A DNA stretch of 64,000 nucleotides from the NCBI GenBank assembly GCA_905250115.1, contig CAJNOI010000053.1, positions 153,947 to 217,946 on the forward strand. Direction: 5' to 3'. Below the pieces are notes generated by a model, which saw only the letters and a list, made by a program, of their open reading frames with translations, made no database searches and was not told the origin of the DNA. The position numbers were made by a program, and so were the translations under genes. Source of the stretch: Adineta steineri. Lineage: Eukaryota > Rotifera > Eurotatoria > Adinetida > Adinetidae. This document shows positions 1-11,253 of this stretch, piece by piece. Each line of letters begins with the position of its first letter. Position 1 is the stretch's first letter.

Positions 1-112
1 ACAATCGAATATATTTAATTGACCAAAATTCATATTTGTCTAATAAACACAAAAGAAACATAAATCAACGCTAAACAGATTGAAGTTTTGAACCATTTTC
101 AATAAATAAGTA

Positions 113-993
113 ATGCGGACTCGTCATTCAGATTTGGAGAAAGATCGAAATTTATTCTCTTTCTCGTAGAGAAGAGTCCAGTAATCATAAATTGTTTGCT
201 TGATTGATTGTGTGTCCGCAGGGTCAAAAAAAACATCGAAAATCAACTTTTAGGAAAAGACATTTCTCGAGATATTTCGATGCGCGGAGTTTGAATCTGA
301 GGTCTATTGGGTGACCATAATGAGGTGGGTGGGTGAGGATGGGTGAAAGGTCAAAAAAACATCGGAAATCAATTTTTCACGGTTTTCATTTGTTCTTCCA
401 GTAAATGTGAAGGAAATGCATTTCAACGAGAAAGAGCTAAGCGAGTCCTCGGATGAGCGTTACTTGTAAGAATAAATTTACAGTTATTAATAACAAATAT
501 TTATAATTACTTTCTATATATAATTGTAAAAGATATCTTACATGAATATTTAGAATATATTTTCCATAAATTTGTCGAATAATTTTAGTAATTTGTTTTG
601 GTTGATCAATTAAATGACAACATAATTTTAAATCTTCTTTTATATTTGCAGATGTTTCATTTAATTTTCTAATCTAGAATAAAACAAAAGAATGAGCACA
701 TCATTTATTATCATATAAATTATTTTAGTTTTTTGTCATGAGATTAGTTTTCTCATTAATAAACAAGCAACGCTCGTCTAGAGACTCGCTCAACTCTTTC
801 TCGTAGAAATGGTATATCTTCACTCTTCAAAAAGTCGACTTCAAATTTGAGTTCCTCGATCTCGATTACCTTTAGTCAAGTTTTATGGTAAATAATAATT
901 CTTTATTTAGATTATTTTTGAACCAATCAGTGAAGCGTGGACGCACAATTTATTCTAACTGAGCTCTTCTCTACGAGAAAGAGAATGACTTAC
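113..993. repeat. Two related repeats in inverted orientation flanking a CFAP57 exon
   Basis: The segment 422-467 (motif ACGAGAAAGAGCTAAGCGAG) recurs reverse-complemented at 762-806. The segment around 152-178 (TTCTCTTTCTCGTAGAGAAG) recurs reverse-complemented near 958-985. The two copies sit in the introns on either side of the exon at 542-673. They look like two copies of a short MITE-like repeat in opposite orientation. Clear target-site duplications were not found, so exact ends are uncertain. Confidence 0.55.
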
Positions 994-3900
994 AAGAAAA
1001 GTTTGTTTTTGTAAATCTTTTTCAATTGCTTTTAATCTAGCTTTATAATCAGCTATTTTAATTGAATATTTTTCATTATTTTGATTTAATAAATCATATT
1101 CATTATCCATCTAAATAAATAAATATATATGAAAATAATGAAATAAAATCAAAAATCAACATTATTAAATTGTTCAATTAAAGCTTGAACTTCATATTGT
1201 CGAGGACCTATTTGACTTGTTAATTCACGAATTTTATAATTAAAAACATAGGCAAATTTTTCTAATTCTTCTCCTCGATTTTCCATTTCATTAGTACGTT
1301 TTAACTAAATAATAAAAAGAAAAAGAAAACGTTTTGAAATATTAGAGAAAAAAAATGTGAAAATAAGACTTTTTCTTGAATAATAAAATGTCTTTGTTGA
1401 AATGTTTGTTTCGCTAAATTTAAATCATTATCAATTTGTTTAATTGAATCAATAAGTTTATTTCGTTCTATTGAATATTCTTTCATTTGATTTTCATAAC
1501 GATTTGATTCTTCTTCAAGTTGTTCAAGCTAAATTTTAAATAGAAAAAAAAGATCTTGTATATAAAAAAAAGAAACTAACTCGTGTTTTTAATAAAACTT
1601 CTTCATTTTCTAATTTTTCAATTTTATCAACAATTGTTCTTAATTTACTTAAATAATATTCATGAATATTTCTTAATTCAATTTCCGCATTTTCATTCGA
1701 CATAGATTTTATTTCTTCTAAATCATTAATACGGTCATTTATACATTGACGATCCTATGGAATCATAAAATAGAAATTAAATTAATACAAATTCTTATCT
1801 ATAGAAATACAACCAGTTGAAGCCTAAACTTTCTGTTCTAAACTCAATCTAGAGTCCTGCGGGACCGGGTTTTTACGTCCCGATCCGTGTAAAATACTCT
1901 TTCGGAATCCCGATCCCGGTCCCGTTTAAACCCGATTTTCCTGAATCTACCAGAAATAGCTTTTAAACGCATATGTGGAATAAGACGCAACTCGATAGCA
2001 TTTCATAGTACTACGATTTTGTTGATAGAAAGCTGACGTTGAAGCGTATATTATAATATTCTGAGTTCTTTCAGTCAGATGTTATATCAAACTAATCGAT
2101 TAAGTCGAACAGAGAATGCATATTCGAGAAAGATAAAACATTTCAATACATTTAAAGTGAAACGAGAAAGATCGAAGACAAGATCGATAAGGACAACTCT
2201 ATATGATCAAAGACAGGAACGAAAGTCAATCGATGAATATTAGTCGAGCGACGAGCATGAAGGTGAATAGCAGACACCTTCAGTATCGAAGAAGCATCGA
2301 ACTGTAAATAATAACACCGTATCAAGTGAAGATGAACTCAAAGAGTGATCAAAACCTGTTGTTTCTTTAACCGTACTTATTTATTTATCTTACGAACATT
2401 GTTTTTCATGACATGTGTACACGTGTATCTTAGTTTTATTTTTACGAAAGAGTATATTGAATTTCTGAATGAAAATGAAATTGCACTTCGATAAGATATA
2501 ATTAGCTAAATCCCGAAAAATTTTATCTCGTCCCGATCCCGTTGAAGCAGCGTTCAGGATTTCCAGTCCCGGTCCCGTGACGTCATCAATCTCGATCCCG
2601 ATCCCAATGGGATCGGAATCGGGGCAACCCCTCAGGACCCTAACTCAATCTTAGTTAGTTGAAGTTTTTCTTAGATATATCTAACAGTCGATTAACACAA
2701 AGAGGAAAAAGTGGATTCTCCTAAGATTTATCAAGATCTATAGAATCTGTAGGATTCGCGTTTTCCCCTTGGAGTAAGTATAGAATACATGTGAAAAATG
2801 AATCTAGTATTATTAAAATAAGCATACTATAGTCTAAACCTCTCAATATAGTTACTACGAGCTATCTTTACATATGAGTAATCCCATAAATATTTCGATG
2901 AAAAATACTTCCTTTTCATTCCCAGTCAGTTCAGATTCTATTATATTATTCTTTATAAAGAATAATTTGTTTATATAAAACAATAGTTTAAACTTTAGAA
3001 GAATCGATCGTCTCAGATGAATTGATCTAATAAAAATCTTGTATATTGAATGAATATTAAGTTTACAGGATTAAAACTCAATCTTGTTTACTGTCGGATT
3101 TAATTTAAGTATTCGATCGAATTCTAACAGTAGAGTAATCGTTCAATATGATTAAACTAACTTGAGAAAATTTGTTTTTAATATTATTAATTTTGTCTCT
3201 GTATGATAAATGAATTAATTCAATATTTCGTTGATATAAATCATTTGTTAATTGGATTTGGAAATTGTTATTTGTTTTGAAATTTTCAATTTTAGATTTA
3301 ATAAATTGATTTCGATCAAGAATTTCATTATAATATTTACTTTTATCATCTATATAAACATTCATATTATTTAGTTTATTTTCATTTAATAAATTTAATT
3401 GTTGTTCATGTTGATTTTGTAAATGAAATTTCTTTTGTTGTAAATCTTTTATTTTAATATTCATTTCATTAATAATTGATTGACAATGAAGATCAAGTTG
3501 ATCTAAATGTTCAATATATTCTGTATCTTTTATTTCAATTTTATTTTCATATTCATGTTTGATTTCTATTTGACGTTCTAATAAATAATTTAATTCAATA
3601 TTCTTAATAGAAACAAAACAAGAAAAGATTCTTTATTTATTTATTTGAAATTGAAAATAATCAAACTTGTTGTTTAAGAAGAATTTCTTTTGCAAGAATT
3701 TCATCACGATAAATTATTTTTGATTCTTTATTTTGTTGATAATCATTTAAATTATATATTATTACATTTCCATCTTCTCCCATTGAAAGAAATAAATCAT
3801 CATTAATTGATATTAAAACCTAAAGAAATATTTTGTCGATCGAATATGAAGAATTATGTATTTGACAATCAAAAATTAATTTTCGGAGTATTTTATGAGA

Positions 3901-6900
3901 GTGTGAGCCTAGGAGGAAACAGAGGACATCAAGACCTCAAAGACTTCACAAGATCTCGTAAAACTTCATGCATGAACTCTCTGTTGTTTCCCTCTCGGTG
4001 TGAGCTGGAGATGATTATCACTACCACACTGATATAGACATCTCTAGTATCAACATAATATAAATATACCGTAATTCAAAGTTTAATTCAAAAGAAGGTC
4101 TACTTCTCTTTTTAATAAATTAAAAATTAGTGAAAGTTTTTACAATATCCAGACTATTTTTTTCGATTACGATGTTATAATGAGAGATTTTCTGATTTTG
4201 TATCTTTGATTAGACTAACGTAAAAATTTCTCAATTATAGAGTAAAAGATGTTTATTCTTAAGATATCATCTTACGAGGGAATCTCACTAAGTGATATTC
4301 TCCATTTGATTTCATATTCTGCCCATATGTAGGGCTCATATAATAGATAAAAACCCCAAAAGGGTTCGTGCCATTGCCCTCTTGTTGTTGAGATATTGTG
4401 TTTCTAAGGTATTGAGATAACCTAATGCCGTGGTCCCCCTCAGGGAAGTGCGAAAAACTAATGTTAGAGTTTTGACTTGAAACTTTGTATAGAATGAGGT
4501 CTTACTGAGAGTAGTTTACTGTGAGAGTTTCCGTTTTCCTGAATACTCATAAATCTAAAAAGGAATGTCATATGCTAGCTTTTGTAAGCGATAGCAAGTG
4601 ACATTAGATTTTCCTTGCCGTATCTCTGGATAGAAACAAGGAGTAAGTCTAAAACTTTCGTAGTAAACTACTCTCAGTAAGACCTCATTCTATACAAAGT
4701 TTCAAGTCAAAACTCTAACATTAGTGTTTCGCACTTCCTTGAGGGGGACCACGGCATTAGGTTATCTCAATACCTTAGAAACACAATATCTCAACAACAA
4801 GAGGGCAATGGCACGAACCCTTTTGAGGTTTTTATCTACTATATGAGCCCTACATATGGGCAGAATATGAGGTCAAACGGAGAGTATCACTTAGTGAGGT
4901 TCGCTCGTTAGTCGTGACTCTTGCTTTTTTTATATGAAATCTATTGATTTTTATTCTAGTTGCATTTAAAGGTATTGTATGATATAATAGAACAGTATTA
5001 TTCTGCTGAAATTATCTAATTAAATAGATATATAAAAGTTTAAAAATACTTTCTTAATTGCTCCTTGATGAACATAGTTTAAATGATTTGTATCAATAAT
5101 TGAATTTGTTTGTGTTAATTTAAAAGAATAAATTGATCCATTTTGTGATCCAATAAATAAAGAACGTGTTTTGTTATTTATTGCTAATGTTGTTGGAATA
5201 CAATCATTAAATGGAATATTTATATCACGAATATTCTACAAAATTTATTTTTAAAAAAATATTTATAAAATATTTTGGTTATTACTGTCATTAATATGAA
5301 TTCTTTAATTTTTTTATCACTAGTTAATAAATAAGCTAATTTATTATCTGATGTTAAAATTAAATCTTCTATACTGAAATCTTCAATTCGATACTAATTA
5401 GAGAAAATTGAATAAAAACTAAAAAAATTCCAATAGAAAATATTAACTTGTGATAAACATTGACCTGTATATGGATTCCATTGAATAATAAAATCATTGA
5501 AATCAATACTAAGTAAAAATGAATCATCATGAGCCCAACGAATTAATCGAAACTATTTTTAATAACTTGATAATATTTTAAAAAATCAAATGAAATAATT
5601 TTACTTTTTTCTCATTGATTCTTTCAGAGATAATTTCATCATAATTCTTATGATTATAAAATTGAAGAATATTTGAATATCCAATAGCTAATATATGTCC
5701 TTCATTACTATATTCAATCTTTTCATTTGATATTTTATTTTAAAAAATTTATTTCAATTCAATTTCTTCTACATACACATTCAATATGAGAAATTTGAAA
5801 TTGTTTAAATAGAATTAATCCATCAATTGTATATGTATATATAATAAGAATATTAGAAAATGAAATACATACGAAATATCCACTTGGATGAACACTTAGT
5901 AATAATGGTTCATTATCAAATTGATGATTTAATTCTTGAGTACTATTATTAAAAATATTTCTTTCATTTTATTTATTTAAAACTAACTTTGTTTGCAAAT
6001 TCCATATTTTAAGATGATGATCAATACCAATAGTAAATAATAATGATTTACGAATACATAATGTACCTGTTGTTATAGATCCATTATGACTATTATTCAA
6101 TGCGTATGTAAATATATTTTCTTCTTTTTTTCTATAATCCTATTACAAATAAATACAATGTTTTTTTATTTCATAATTTAAATTTTGAGTCAATAGAAGA
6201 TTCTTTTTCCTATTTACATCGGTAATAAAATAATTTTGTGGAACTCACATCAGTTTTTGAAGAAAACCATGAGTATAACTTTCAATTTCAAGTTTTCCGT
6301 CTACTCCTGCTATTACGGATCTAAGCAATTGGTATCAAAAGTCATTAAATACAAACTAAGGCAGCCGCTTATCCCGAGATATTCCAATGCCTTGAAATCT
6401 AGAGGATGTGGCTGATCGGTTAATATATCACTCATTCTTTAGAAAAAATCGTAATCATGAATCTATGAATTCATATATGAAGGGGTTCCAATCAGAGGTA
6501 GTCACAGGGTAACATTTTCATACCCTGCCCTGCCCTGTCCTGCTAGGCGAAATTCGAGCAGGGTACGGCAGGGTACCCTGCAAATTTGACATAATATTAG
6601 ATTTTTTTTAAGAAATCAATTTTCAAAGCAATCACGGGTTTAGATAATGTTGTGAAAAGTTATTTTATTCGAACTAAGTTACAATAGTATATTTCAACAA
6701 CTGATGTAATAGAAAAATAGCAGATATTTCAATAAAAATTTATTTTTTCGTCATACTTTATTCAACACGCATCTGTGGAGGATGAACAGTTCCTTTCGTT
6801 GTTTGATACTCATGTAGAAAAAGTTATAAAAATCAGATTTAATATGAGGAATCCGCTAAGAAATCAATGTAAATGGCATCATTTTAATAGCTTGTTAATC

Positions 6901-9696
6901 AATTGAGTTGAAAAAATTGGTTATTTTTCACGAAAAATCAAATATTATTAGTTATAATCGATTCTTTCAACTTAATTGATTAACAAGCTATTAAAATCGT
7001 GCCATTTACATTGATTTCTCATATTATATCTGATTTTCATAACTTTTTTTACATGGGTTAGCGTTCTCTGTCATGTAAAATACTAAATTCTATAGAAAAA
7101 TTTAAAAAAGATGACTTTTTTACATAATGCATACATTTGCAGGGTGAAAACCTTAACCCTATGCCCTGTCCTGGTACTTTGCAGGACAGGGCAGTGCAGG
7201 ACAGGGCACTGCAGGGCAGGACAACCCTGCCCTGTGGCCACCTCTGGTTCCAATGCTAACAAATATGTTTTCTTCCAGTAAAGGAAAAGAATTATCAATA
7301 TTAAACACTTTAGTAATTCCGTGGTTTTTTAGTGAAGTTTTGTAAATATTAATAAACTTACCATTTTGGAAAAAGTAATTTCATATAAATGATTATAATT
7401 AGTTGCAGCTAATAATGTTTCTTCATTTGGACTTAAAGCTAATGAATGAATAATTTCATTTGTTGTTGATCTTTGATTTTTAAATGATAAATCTGATAAA
7501 AATATATTTTCAATTGAACGTATTGGCGCAGATTGTGTTGGATTTCTTCGTAAGTTTTGATGAAATAAATTGTTTATTAGAGATGATGGTAAAACAAATT
7601 TTCTTAAATAAGTTAAATCAACATTATTTTCACTTCTTTCAAACATAAAAATACATCCATTTCTAAAGAAAAAAAGAAGAATGTTTTTGTAAATATTTAA
7701 ATATTTTTTTTTTGTTTTACGCAGTTGATACAAAAAGACCACGTGAAAATGGTAATAAACAAATAATTTGATTTTGATGATTATGAAATGTTGAATTTGA
7801 ATATTGATCAAGATTTGTTGTAGATAAAGATTTTTTATTTAATATTAATCTGGATGATAATTTAGATATTGATTGCATTTTTGATAAATTTTCTCCATTT
7901 TTTATATTTACAAATGAATTATTATTTGATTCATCAAGTTTTGTTCTATTCAATAATAATATTATACTCAATGAAATCAAGTGTATTGTAACGGGATGAT
8001 ATCAAAATCTCAAAAAAAAAATCTCGAAGAATCATCTTGAGGGTGTGAGTGTGGGTGCAGGTGTGGGTGTGGGTGTGGATGCATAGCTTTCGTTTGTTTT
8101 TGCTCAGAGGGGGGAAAATTCAAAGGAGAAAGTCTCCCAATTTGAAAGAGAAAGCAATCCAAACTCAAGGAGAAAGTACTACATACCGAAAGAGAAAGTA
8201 GTGAAAAATCAAAGAGAAAATAGTTCGAATTCAAAGAGAAACAGGACGTATTGAAGCAGAAAATCGCGACTTTTTCCATTTTTATAAGGAGAATTACTAA
8301 TTTCTGTGTCGAAAACACAATAGATTTGCTTATATATAACTCGGTGTGCTTGCTAAAAGATAAAAATAGTAATGCTTCTAAAATTCTCAGAGAGAAAGCC
8401 TATATATGAGAAAAATATTAGGGAGGGGAAATGACCCCCCCCCCCTAATCGTAGGGCCTGTATGGATGTGATTGAGAAAGATAAAATCATTCACGACCAC
8501 CCTTCGAAGTTAGCGTAAGAAAATGTCATAGCAGAATGCTTCCCTACGCTTGGTGATTATTTTCTAGCTTTTTCCAATTTCGAGGTTTTACATTTTCGAC
8601 ATTTATTTTTCGAGATTTAACTTTTTTAGAAATTTTGTATTTCGAGATATTCTTTTCGAGACTTTTATTTTCGAGATTTTGAAGGTAATCCTATTTTAAC
8701 CTTTTACGGCCGAATGTTGCCAAAAGGTAACAATTTTGCCGTAGGGGGATACGGCATTTTTAAAAAAGTGCGCGGTAAAAAATTGATCCCTATAACTAAA
8801 CAACAAAGAATATATAGAAAGATAACTTGTTGCTTGTTGTCTTCTGGTAGCCGGCCGTACAGGGTTAACTTACAGATTATATTTTTGTATAATTTGTCCA
8901 TGTTTATTAATAATATAAATAAATCCATAATCTAATCCCAATAAAATATGATTTTCATTAATCCAACAATGACAAGTTATATTTATTGATTGATATTGTT
9001 CAAATTCTTCTTGTGTATATTGAGATAATCGACCATTATTTAAACGATATTGTTCAAATATATGATTACCAGTTAAAATTATTTGGGACGAATCATTTGG
9101 ATTAAATGAAATCTTTTTTAAAAAAAGAAAAAACAATAAATTTTTTTATTAACGAAATTACTTGTAGATTAAGTGGATTATATGAATGATTAATATGAAT
9201 AGATAATATTCCAATAGATTTAAATTGTTGAATTGACCAACAAACTAAAATATAATCAGGTTCACCACTTGATTTTTAATTAATTAAATATTTATTTATT
9301 TCTTTGTTCAACTTACTAAAGTGCAAGAAGATATTTTGAATTATTTGAAAAAATTATTGAAATAATATGATTACAATTTATTGATTGTTTTAATAAAAGA
9401 ATTTTTTCTTTTATTGGATTTTTTAAATTATCTTTTAGATTATAAAGAATAATACGACATTTATTTAATTGATTTAATCCAATTGCCAAATATTCTTTAT
9501 TTAAACTTAATGATAAACATTCTAATTTATCAAATTCATTTTCATAATTTATTAAATATTGACATTTATAATCAATATTATACAAAATTACATGTCGATA
9601 TGATGGATATATATAACAATATTCATTTAAATATATTAAACTATTTGATAACGAGGTTTTTATACCAAATAGATGTTTTATTGAGAATGAACACAT
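542..9696 (-). CDS. CFAP57: CFAP57 (WDR65) homologue, 3' end off the left edge
   Basis: This is a cilia- and flagella-associated WD40/coiled-coil protein; in other animals CFAP57 is an axonemal protein linked to inner dynein arms. The first exon (about 9317-9696) reads MCSFSIKHLFGIKTSLSNS and aligns with the start of the family, so ATG 9696 is taken as the start. Further exons lie near 9162-9267, 8874-9112, 7721-7945, 7362-7663, 5988-6141, 5770-5945, 5050-5235 and 3660-3820. They carry WD-repeat sequence with family landmarks such as SPNEETLLAATNYNHLYEIT and CIRKSLLFTIGIDHHLKIWN. From about 3600 leftwards the exons are Lys/Glu/Asn-rich coiled coil, and exon 542-673 (KEDLKLCCHLIDQPKQI) matches the family's C-terminal part. 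A GTAAGA donor at 541 shows that at least one more exon lies beyond the window. Many introns are about 50 bp, but five are expanded by transposons. The family identity is firm; individual minor exons were not all resolved. Confidence 0.88.
1850..2642. mobile_element. Non-autonomous hAT-type element in a CFAP57 intron
   Basis: The element is flanked by a perfect 8-bp duplication, ACTCAATC, at 1842-1849 and 2643-2650. Its ends are imperfect inverted repeats starting TAGAGTCCTGCGGG on the left and TAGGGTCCTGAGGG when the right end is reverse-complemented. An 8-bp duplication and short terminal repeats are typical of hAT transposons. The subterminal regions are rich in TCCCGATCCCG-like motifs in both orientations. 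No transposase reading frame is visible in the 793 bp, so it must have been mobilised in trans. Confidence 0.85.
3909..3997. mobile_element. Miniature 89-bp hAT-type element
   Basis: A perfect 8-bp duplication, GTGTGAGC, lies at 3901-3908 and 3998-4005. The inverted ends are CTAGGAGGAAACAGAG and, reverse-complemented, CGAGAGGGAAACAACAGAG. The interior carries CTTCA/GAAGTCT-type motifs also seen in the element at 21409-21756, which suggests a related family. It lies in an expanded CFAP57 intron. Confidence 0.75.
4274..4908. mobile_element. Long hairpin (foldback) element in a CFAP57 intron
   Basis: The left arm, 4274-4530, is repeated reverse-complemented as the right arm at about 4650-4908 with few mismatches. 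For example, GGTATTGAGATAACCTAATG on the left faces its complement near 4755-4774. The centre, 4561-4620, contains its own smaller inverted repeat, so nearly the whole 635 bp can fold as one hairpin. No coding capacity is visible. Target-site duplications could not be assigned, so the superfamily is open (MITE or foldback). Confidence 0.8.
6493..7246. mobile_element. Non-autonomous hAT-type element in a CFAP57 intron
   Basis: The element has a perfect 8-bp duplication, GTTCCAAT, at 6485-6492 and 7247-7254. The inverted ends are CAGAGGTAGTCACAGGG and, reverse-complemented, CAGAGGTGGCCACAGGG, close to the common hAT terminal consensus. Subterminal regions carry repeated CCTGCCCTGTCC-type motifs. 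The centre, about 6870-7015, is itself a long inverted repeat. It has no transposase. Small open frames inside it are not considered genes. Confidence 0.9.
8036..8083 (+). repeat. G/T-rich telomere-like tract
   Basis: The tract runs GAGGGTGTGAGTGTGGGTG and continues with repeated TGTGGG units (about 8055-8083). TGTGGG is, from memory, the telomeric hexamer reported for the bdelloid Adineta vaga. It lies within a CFAP57 intron, so it would be an interstitial tract. It could also be an ordinary (GTGGGT)n microsatellite. Confidence 0.4.
8100..8260. repeat. Degenerate ~22-bp tandem repeat
   Basis: Several diverged units of the type CAAAGAGAAAGTAGTTCGAA follow one another. A second degenerate array based on TTTTCGAGAT occupies about 8575-8685. 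Both lie in the long CFAP57 intron 7946-8873. No function is evident. Confidence 0.5.
8700..8864. mobile_element. piggyBac-like MITE flanked by TTAA
   Basis: TTAA occurs directly on both sides, at 8696-8699 and 8865-8868. The inverted ends are CCTTTTACGGCCG and, reverse-complemented, CCCTGTACGGCCG, agreeing at 11 of 13 positions. A TTAA target and CCY-type ends are the mark of piggyBac elements. The 165-bp body has no transposase. The right end lies only about 10 bp from the splice donor of the CFAP57 exon that ends at 8874. Confidence 0.8.
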
Positions 9697-11253
9697 TGAA
9701 ATATTCTTCAAAATCTTTAACTTTGTTTTATTTACCGCTCAATTCTTTTTTTTAATTAACCAAATGTGATCCATAACTTATTCAATATTCGATCTAGAGA
9801 AATCTTCAACATACAGATATCAATAGACTGTAACATCTTACAACTTGAAAGGCCATTGAGGGTGGGTGTAAATAACACATACACCATAATTACATACTCA
9901 CTCACACACACCCTTCAAAAACTTCAAGAGATGTATACAGAAATTTCATTTATGCACAGGGCAAACACTTTTGCACCTTACTGTATGACAAGTTAAAAAA
10001 GCAGATCATTAATTCTTTCTTTTATTAGCGTAAGAGACTGCAAGTGCAATCCATATTATTATAGAATATTTAACAAATTTTTTTATAAGCTTTATTTACT
10101 TTTTGTATTCAAACGAGTAAATTCTTTCTTTATTTAATAATTTTCAATAAATATAAATCATTAATCTTCAACAAGACATTTATAATCTTATCTTTATTAT
10201 TATGAATTTTATTAGAAAAATTCTCTTCAAAGAATAAATTTGAAAATAAATATTTTTTTGGATAAAGTTATTTCAATAAACGAAAAAAAAACGATCTTCA
10301 CTGTTCTATTACTATTATAGAAAATTAATATGATTTTTTAATATAACATGTGTACAATATTATATCATATTCAAATAAATCTCTCTCACTCTACTTATAT
10401 TAATACAACGGATTATTGTTCGGCTTTGTTAATAATACTATAAATATTTTCTTAAAGTTGTAATAAGCGACAGTCAGTTATTGTATGAATAAGAAAGAAA
10501 TTTACATAGACTAACAATATATTAGGAACCTATCTAGTTAAAACATAAAACTCATCATAAGTCTCCTCTTAGATATATGATTATGTACTTATATTTTATT
10601 TCAAATCATAATTAGACAAATTTATAAGAGCAGAACATAATTAACATGTGGCCAATAAAGAATAGTAACTTTAATTAGTCTTTATTGTAGACTTCTTTTT
10701 CATAATGATGCTCTAAAATAGCACAAGTCTGTCATTTATTGTCGAGAAGAATAACTTCTTTATACTCTCTCACCATAAAGTATGATAGAAATTTCAATTT
10801 ATATTAGTTGTAAAGCTAAGAGTATTCTATTGTCTTGAGATATATAAATGACTAAAATAAAATATATTTTTGAATATCCTTAAAGTTTCGTCAGAAATTC
10901 TTTCGACAGCATAGATTAAGAAAACTCATTTAAACTAATGACATTTTAACAAATAATTGTTTCTGCTAGAGATATTTCATTATTTTAATTCTAATCTATG
11001 TTGACAAAAAAAACAAATTTCTATTAATAACAAATAATCCAACTATTGTGATTTAATAATGTTTTAAATAGAATGAAATTTGTTTCTATATATAAGACCT
11101 TTCCTATGGACATTTATTTTGTTTATTCAAGCATTTTAATTATTGTTTAGAAACATTTACTCATTTTATTGATTCAAGTTGTATATATATATTAATATTC
11201 ATTGTCTATGAAATATTTCAGATATATAATTGAATTCAATACAAACTTCTACT
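9697..11253. other. Intergenic region between CFAP57 and the receptor pair
   Basis: The stretch is AT-rich without convincing exons. It holds a GGGTGGGTGTAAATAACAC...CACACACACCC inverted GT/CA motif near 9855-9915. From about 10300 it is the 5' part of the first unit of a tandem duplication (see the receptor entries). CFAP57 and the receptors are transcribed away from each other here, so promoters for both should lie in it, but none could be pinpointed. Confidence 0.6.

Noticed and set aside
7083..7298. Minus-strand open frame with repeated PVLHCPVL-like sequence
   Set aside because: It is read from the CCTGCCCTGTCC subterminal repeats of the hAT element 6493-7246 and extends past its end; it is not a gene.
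8010..8318. 102-codon frame with a His/Pro repeat
   Set aside because: The frame is produced by the GTGGGTGT tract and the GAGAAAG repeats in a CFAP57 intron; low complexity, no start context.
8714..8935. Open frame across 8714-8935
   Set aside because: It spans the piggyBac-like MITE and the antisense of a CFAP57 exon.
9483..9755. Plus-strand frame of 90 codons
   Set aside because: Antisense shadow of the first CFAP57 exon.
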